From RAM1 sp040376925 (GTDB lineage Bacteria; Pseudomonadota; Gammaproteobacteria; Burkholderiales; Burkholderiaceae_C), in assembly GCA_040376925.1 (NCBI GenBank), contig JBEIPU010000073.1, positions 1 to 18,852 of the forward strand: a DNA stretch of 18,852 bases, read 5' to 3'. Position 1 is the first letter of the stretch; every line of letters starts with the position of its first letter. Both the position numbers and the translations under genes were made by a program. Below are positions 14,799 to 18,852 of the stretch, piece by piece. Below the pieces are notes generated by a model. That model saw only the letters and a program-made list of their open reading frames with translations, did no database searches and was not told where the DNA came from.

Positions 14799-14819
14799 GC
14801 CCTGCGGGCGCCTCAGGGC
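14799..14819. repeat. Hairpin at the mutM stop codon
   Basis: GCCCTG (14799-14804) and CAGGGC (14814-14819) form a six-base stem with a nine-base loop spanning the mutM TGA. No T-run follows on the minus strand, so it is not an intrinsic terminator and read-through from mutM into the dynamin-like gene is expected. It could trim or stabilise the transcript. Confidence 0.4.
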
Positions 14820-15628
14820 TTCTGACAATTTGCGCAGTAGTAAGTTGCGCGCTGCCCCTGGCGGATCATGCGGATCGGCGCCGCGCACTGGCGGCAGGGC
14901 TTGCCTGCACGGTCATACACCATGGCCTCCAGCTGGAAGTAACCCGCCTGCCCCTGCGCATTGGAAAAATCGCGCAGCGTGCTGCCGCCTTTTTGCACCG
15001 CGCGCGCCAGCACGTCGCGCACCGCTGCATGCAGCCGCGCGGCGCGCGGCCGGCTGATGCGCGAGGCCGCCAGCGTGGGCCGGATGCCGGCGATGAACAG
15101 CGCCTCGGACGCATAGATGTTGCCCACGCCCACCACCACATCCCCGGCCAGCAGCACCTGCTTGATGGGGGCGCTGCGGCGCGTCAGACCCGCATGAAAA
15201 GCGCCCGGCTCGAACTGTTCCGACAGCGGCTCAACACCCAGCCCGCCCAGCAGCTTCACTGCCGGCTGCGCAGCCTCGCCATCGGCGAACACCACCGCAC
15301 CAAACCGGCGCGGGTCGTTCAGGCGCAGGACGCCGCGGCTGGTGACCATATCGAAGTGGTCGTGCGCGCCGGGCTCGGGCAGGTGATCGGCAAACACCAG
15401 GCTGCCCGACATGCCCAGGTGCACCAGGATCAGCCCGGCATCCACGTCCACCAGCAGGTACTTGCCGCGGCGGCGCACACCATGGACCGTCCGGCCGGCC
15501 AGCAGTGCGGGGTCGCACCCCAACGGCCAGCGCAGCGGCTTGCCCATGCGCACCGACTCAATGCGCGCGCCGGCAATGCGGTCGGCAAAACTCAGCCGCG
15601 TGACCTCGACTTCGGGCAGTTCAGGCAT
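14813..15628 (-). CDS. mutM: Formamidopyrimidine-DNA glycosylase MutM (Fpg)
   Basis: The 271-residue protein begins MPELPEVEV, where Pro2 (the catalytic N-terminus after Met removal) and Glu3 are the active-site residues. Lys56 in GKYLL, NDPRRFG (104-110), the helix-two-turn-helix GVGNIYASEALF (167-178) and a C-terminal zinc finger with Cys245, Cys248, Cys265 and Cys268 complete a standard Fpg. It excises 8-oxoguanine and formamidopyrimidines opposite cytosine. It is the first gene of the minus-strand unit mutM - dynamin-like GTPase - mutY, and it is divergent from the TPR gene with 50 bases between start codons. No clear Shine-Dalgarno precedes the ATG. Confidence 0.97.
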   Translation of the reverse strand: MPELPEVEVTRLSFADRIAGARIESVRMGKPLRWPLGCDPALLAGRTVHGVRRRGKYLLVDVDAGLILVHLGMSGSLVFADHLPEPGAHDHFDMVTSRGVLRLNDPRRFGAVVFADGEAAQPAVKLLGGLGVEPLSEQFEPGAFHAGLTRRSAPIKQVLLAGDVVVGVGNIYASEALFIAGIRPTLAASRISRPRAARLHAAVRDVLARAVQKGGSTLRDFSNAQGQAGYFQLEAMVYDRAGKPCRQCAAPIRMIRQGQRATYYCANCQKP

Positions 15629-15678
15629 GGGTAAAAGGGGAATGCATCGGGTTATCGGGCTTGGATTATTATGGGCCG

Positions 15679-17421
15679 ATGCCGCGATTCACCCCCCTGG
15701 CCCTGGCCATTGTCCTTGCGTGCGGCTTGCTGCCCGCGAAGGCACAAACAACCAGCGGCAATGCCGCTGCCACAGCCGCTGCCCCCGCCAGCTCCGCCCT
15801 GGACGGAGAACTCTTCTACCAGCTGCTGCTGGGCGAACTCAACGCGCGCAGCAACGAGCCAGGCGCCGGCTATGCCCTGATCCTGGACGCCGCGCGCAAG
15901 ACCAACGACGCCAAGCTGTACCAGCGGGCGGTCGAGATCGCCTTTCAATCACGCTCGGGCGACGCCGCCTTGCAGGCGGCGCGCGCCTGGCGCGATGCGC
16001 AGCCTGGCTCCCGCGAAGCCAACCGCTTTGTGATGCAGATCCTGATTGCGCTGAACCGCCTGGCCGAAAGCGCCGAGCCGCTGCGCGCGGAGATCGCGTT
16101 GGCACCCGCTGGTGAACGCAACGTGGCGCTCAGCCTGGTACCGCGTCACTATGCCCGTGCGGCCGACCGCAAGCTCGCCGCCGGCGTGGTGGAGCAGGCG
16201 CTGGGCACCTACCTGACGCAGCCCGATACCGGCGCTGCCGCCTGGACCACGGTCGGGCGCATGCGGCTGGCCGCGTCAGACCCTGGCGGCGCGCTGGACG
16301 CCGCACGGCGCGGCCAGGCCGTGAACGCCACCGCCGAAGGTCCCGCGCTGCTCGCGCTGGAGCTGATGGACCCCAAGACGCCGCAGGCCGAGCCTATCGT
16401 GCGCAAGTACATGGAAGGCACGCCCGCGCCCGAGCTGCGCATGGGCTATGCACGCGCGCTGCTGGACGCACAACGCTATGCGGAAGCCTCCCGCCAGCTG
16501 CAGATCGTCACCACCAGCCGGCCCAACTTTGCCGAGGCCTGGCTGGTGCTGGGCACGTTGCAGGTGCAGGACAACCAGTTGCCGGCGGCCGAAGCCTCGC
16601 TCAAGCGTTATGTTGAACTCGCCATGGAGCAGGCTGCGGGCGAAGAACGCAGCCGCGGCCTGGCGCAGGCCTACCTGTCGCTGGCGCAAATCGCCGAGCG
16701 CCGCCGTGATTTCGCGGCAGCCGAAGCCTGGCTGGACCGCATCGACAACGCGCAGGCGCTGATCAGCGCGCAGAACCGCCGCGCCTCCATCCTCGCGCGC
16801 CAGGGCAAGGTGGCCGAAGCACGCAAGCTGCTGCAGTCCATCCCCGAGCGCAACCCCACCGACGCCCGCCTGAAGCTCACCGCCGAGGTCCAGCTGCTGC
16901 GCGACAACAAGCAATACCAGGCCGCGTACGACCTGCTGGCCCAGGCCATCGCCCGCGACCCCAAGGACACCGAGCTGATCTATGACCAGGCCATGCTGGC
17001 CGAGAAGCTGGAACGCCTGGACGAGATGGAGCGGCTGCTGCGCCAGCTGATCGCTGCCCGGCCCGACTACCACCACGCGTACAACGCGCTGGGCTATTCG
17101 CTGGCGGACCGCAACGTGCGTCTGCCCGAGGCCAAGCAATTGATCCAGAAGGCGCTTGAATATGCGCCCGGTGACCCCTTCATCACCGACAGCCTGGGCT
17201 GGGTCGAATTCCGCATGGGCAACAAGGCCGAGGCGCTGCGCATCCTGGAGGCGGCCTACAAGTCGCGCCCCGACGCGGAAATCGCCGCCCACCTGGGCGA
17301 AGTGCTGTGGAGCCTGGGCCAGCGCGAGCGCGCCCAGGCCATCTGGAAAGAGGGCCTGCTGCTCAACGCGGAGAACGAAACGCTGCAGGGCACGCTCAAG
17401 CGCCTGGGCGTGCGGCTGTGA
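15679..17421 (+). CDS. Exported tetratricopeptide repeat (TPR) protein
   Basis: The 580-residue protein opens with a signal peptide (about residues 1-22, likely cut after AKA before Gln23), then a low-complexity Ala/Thr stretch, then mostly alpha-helical repeats. TPR-like units are clear around 284-320 (AEAWLVLGTLQVQDNQLPAAEASL) and in several consecutive copies at about 430-575 (HAYNALGYSLADRN, DSLGWVEFRMGNKAEALRILE and HLGEVLWSLGQRERAQAIW). TPRs mediate protein-protein contacts, so a periplasmic or outer-membrane scaffold role is likely, but the partner is unknown. The ATG at 15679 is chosen; a TTG at 15661 would place residues before the signal peptide. Its TGA shares one base with the lolB ATG, which suggests a role linked to the cell envelope. 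Confidence 0.88.
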   Translation: MPRFTPLALAIVLACGLLPAKAQTTSGNAAATAAAPASSALDGELFYQLLLGELNARSNEPGAGYALILDAARKTNDAKLYQRAVEIAFQSRSGDAALQAARAWRDAQPGSREANRFVMQILIALNRLAESAEPLRAEIALAPAGERNVALSLVPRHYARAADRKLAAGVVEQALGTYLTQPDTGAAAWTTVGRMRLAASDPGGALDAARRGQAVNATAEGPALLALELMDPKTPQAEPIVRKYMEGTPAPELRMGYARALLDAQRYAEASRQLQIVTTSRPNFAEAWLVLGTLQVQDNQLPAAEASLKRYVELAMEQAAGEERSRGLAQAYLSLAQIAERRRDFAAAEAWLDRIDNAQALISAQNRRASILARQGKVAEARKLLQSIPERNPTDARLKLTAEVQLLRDNKQYQAAYDLLAQAIARDPKDTELIYDQAMLAEKLERLDEMERLLRQLIAARPDYHHAYNALGYSLADRNVRLPEAKQLIQKALEYAPGDPFITDSLGWVEFRMGNKAEALRILEAAYKSRPDAEIAAHLGEVLWSLGQRERAQAIWKEGLLLNAENETLQGTLKRLGVRL

Positions 17422-17921
17422 TGCCTGCGGCAGCTGCGCGCCGGGCGTGTGCACTGGCCCTGGTCGCTGCATTGCTGGGCGCAGGTTGCGCCACCCCGCC
17501 GCCGCCCGCCACCGGCGGGGCTTCGCAAGGCCCATGGAGCGGGCGACTGGCGCTGCGCCTGGACAGCACGCCACCCCAGTCGTTCACAGCCGCGTTTGAA
17601 CTCCAGGGACGCGCCGAAGCCGGTGAGCTCGCGCTGCGCACGCCGCTTGGCAACACCGCCGCGCAGCTGACCTGGGCCCCCGGAAAGGCCACGCTGCGAT
17701 CGGGCGCCGACGTGCAGGATTTCGACTCGCTGGACGCGCTGGCAGCGCACGCCACCGGCACGCCGCTGCCCGTCGCCGCCCTTTTTGACTGGCTGGCCGG
17801 CACACCCACGCAGGCAGCCGGCTGGAGCGCCGACCTGACGGAACTGCCCGCCGGTCGGCTGCAGGCGCGCCGCACAACGCCTGCGCCCGCCGCCGACCTG
17901 CGTGTTGTACTGGACCGCTGA
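17421..17921 (+). CDS. lolB: Outer membrane lipoprotein LolB
   Basis: The 166-residue protein has a lipoprotein signal ending LLGAGC, with Cys23 as the lipidation site (Gly rather than Leu at -3, still plausible). After a Pro/Gly linker come GPWSGRLALRLD, the strand-rich half-barrel, and LALRTPLGNTAAQLTW. LolB accepts lipoproteins from LolA and inserts them in the outer membrane. The assignment also rests on position: lolB directly before ispE is a conserved proteobacterial order. It overlaps the TPR gene stop by one base (TGATG) and ispE by one base (TGATG at 17919-17923), so translation of all three is probably coupled. It is shorter than E. coli LolB (207 residues). Confidence 0.88.
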   Translation: MPAAAARRACALALVAALLGAGCATPPPPATGGASQGPWSGRLALRLDSTPPQSFTAAFELQGRAEAGELALRTPLGNTAAQLTWAPGKATLRSGADVQDFDSLDALAAHATGTPLPVAALFDWLAGTPTQAAGWSADLTELPAGRLQARRTTPAPAADLRVVLDR

Positions 17922-18766
17922 TGCGCGCGTTGTACGAGGTGCCGGCGCCGGCCAAGCTGAACCTGTTTCTGCACATCACGGGGCGGCGCGCGGACGGCTA
18001 CCACCTGCTGCAATCGGCTTTCACGCTGCTGGACTGGTGCGACACCCTGCACTTCGAGCGGCGCGACAACGGCGCAATCACCCGTGAAGACCTGACCACG
18101 CCCCTGCCTGCCGACGACCTGGTGACGCGGGCCGCACGGGCACTGCAGGCCGCCGGCGCAACCACCCAAGGCGCCTGGATCGGCATTGAAAAGCGCCTGC
18201 CAGCGCAGGCCGGCATGGGCGGCGGATCGTCCGACGCCGCGACCAGCCTGCTGGCGCTGAACCGCCTGTGGGGCCTGAACATGCCACTGGCGCGCCTGGA
18301 GCAGATCGGCCTGACGCTGGGTGCGGATGTGCCTTTTTTCCTGCGGGGGCGCAATGCATGGGTCGAGGGAATCGGCGAGCAGATCACCCCGCTGGACCTG
18401 CCGCCGGCTCGCTTTGCCGTGGTCAAACCGACTGAAGGGCTGGACACCGGGCTCATATTCCGTGACCCGGGGCTGGAACGGCAGCATGAAACTGCTATAA
18501 TTTCAGGCTTTGCTGCAAACCCGTATGGTTTTGGCCAGAACGACCTGCAGCCGGTTGCCCAGAAGCTTTGCCCCGCGGTGACACAGGCCCTGAAATGGCT
18601 TGAGTCGCAAGGGCTGCAGGGCCGGATGACCGGTTCAGGCAGTGCGGTGTTTGCGCAGATGCCCCAGGACATTGTCTTGCAGGCTGCTCCGGCAGGCTGG
18701 CAAGCCAGGGTCTGTGGCAATTTGGATGTTCATCCCCTGGTGGGTTGGGCACCCAGCGACGATTGA
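17921..18766 (+). CDS. ispE: 4-diphosphocytidyl-2-C-methyl-D-erythritol kinase
   Basis: The 281-residue protein is a GHMP kinase: PAKLNLFLHITG (10-21) with Lys12, RADGYHLLQS, the ATP-binding Gly-rich loop PAQAGMGGGSSDAATS (94-109), GADVPFF with Asp136 as the probable catalytic acid, and a C-terminal TGSGSAVF. It phosphorylates the CDP-methylerythritol intermediate of the MEP isoprenoid pathway. The ATG shares one base with the lolB stop. A consensus extended -10 element lies within the codons near 18493-18501, including a rare ATA isoleucine codon, and probably serves the genes downstream. In related genomes tRNA-Gln and prs follow, matching the tRNA seen here. Confidence 0.96.
   Translation: MRALYEVPAPAKLNLFLHITGRRADGYHLLQSAFTLLDWCDTLHFERRDNGAITREDLTTPLPADDLVTRAARALQAAGATTQGAWIGIEKRLPAQAGMGGGSSDAATSLLALNRLWGLNMPLARLEQIGLTLGADVPFFLRGRNAWVEGIGEQITPLDLPPARFAVVKPTEGLDTGLIFRDPGLERQHETAIISGFAANPYGFGQNDLQPVAQKLCPAVTQALKWLESQGLQGRMTGSGSAVFAQMPQDIVLQAAPAGWQARVCGNLDVHPLVGWAPSDD
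18493..18501 (+). promoter_or_regulatory. Extended -10 promoter inside ispE, for the tRNA-Gln unit
   Basis: TGCTATAAT is a perfect extended -10 element in a region that otherwise has high GC. The best -35 at 17 bases is CTGGAA (18473-18478), a 3-of-6 match. Transcription would start near 18508, giving a leader of about 290 bases before tRNA-Gln. The element forces the codons ATA and ATT, and ATA is rare in such a genome. The core TGCTATAATTT is identical to the one ahead of tRNA-Arg. Confidence 0.55.
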
Positions 18767-18797
18767 TCGGTTGGCAGCTTCTGGCTGTTGACCCGTG

Positions 18798-18852
18798 TAG
18801 GGGAGTCGCCAAGCTGGTTAAGGCACCGGATTTTGATTCCGGCATGCAAAGG
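18798..18852 (+). tRNA. tRNA-Gln (anticodon TTG), partial
   Basis: The 5' 55 bases are visible: acceptor strand TAGGGGA, D-arm CGCC...GGC, anticodon stem CCGGA/TCCGG around TTTTGAT giving anticodon TTG, and the start of the T-arm. The sequence from GGCACCGGATTTTGATTCC matches bacterial tRNA-Gln. The 3' acceptor strand lies beyond the window, so pairing at the ends cannot be checked. It starts 31 bases after ispE, a known order in which prs usually follows. Confidence 0.93.

Noticed and set aside
14799..14819. Intrinsic terminator between mutM and the dynamin-like gene
   Set aside because: A hairpin exists but no T-run follows on the minus strand, so termination is not supported.
16276..17574. 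Open frame of 432 codons on the minus strand opposite the TPR gene
   Set aside because: Repetitive, GC-driven composition; the opposite strand has a signal peptide and regular TPR motifs.

Overview
The window is a GC-rich, densely packed stretch of housekeeping chromosome from a betaproteobacterium. It is most likely a member of Burkholderiales, family Comamonadaceae (relatives of Acidovorax, Variovorax or Hydrogenophaga). The gene order gmk-rpoZ-spoT, the run nadK-recN-rapZ and the run lolB-ispE-tRNA-Gln support this, as does the protein wording. Genus and species cannot be read from the sequence alone. No insertion sequence, phage gene, CRISPR array or integrase is visible.

Layout. Bases 1-3312 hold the end of guanylate kinase, the RNA polymerase omega subunit with a clear terminator, the bifunctional (p)ppGpp synthetase/hydrolase, and a convergent greB: a guanine nucleotide, stringent response and transcription cluster. 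Bases 3378-4783 hold small genes: an uncharacterised 104-residue protein behind an intergenic hairpin, a DUF2177 membrane protein, and, converging on them, an uncharacterised 97-residue protein overlapping an I78-type peptidase inhibitor gene. A tRNA-Arg(ACG) with its own promoter and terminator follows. Bases 5048-7215 are a catabolic/redox unit: a hydratase of the 2-oxopent-4-enoate hydratase family, a siderophore-interacting flavin reductase, and a divergent MarR-type regulator, with a promoter and palindromic operator between them. A CAU-anticodon tRNA, best read as tRNA-Ile2, follows.

Bases 7334-11773 hold hrcA (minus strand), back to back with nadK-recN-rapZ, which are nearly abutting or overlapping. 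rapZ converges on mutY, and the two stop codons share a CTAG. The minus-strand unit mutM - dynamin-like GTPase - mutY (11770-15628) is the most unusual arrangement: the two DNA glycosylases of the 8-oxoguanine (GO) repair system flank a large dynamin-family GTPase, whose stop codon overlaps the mutY start. Divergent from mutM, a TPR protein with a signal peptide, lolB and ispE form a run linked by one-base TGATG overlaps. The window ends inside a tRNA-Gln(TTG).

The best candidate for something undescribed is the dynamin-like GTPase embedded in the GO repair operon. Secondary points are the divergent flavin reductase/hydratase/MarR module, a shared TGCTATAATTT promoter core (once inside ispE, once before tRNA-Arg), the hairpin near 3378-3411, and the 28-base hrcA/nadK divergent gap.
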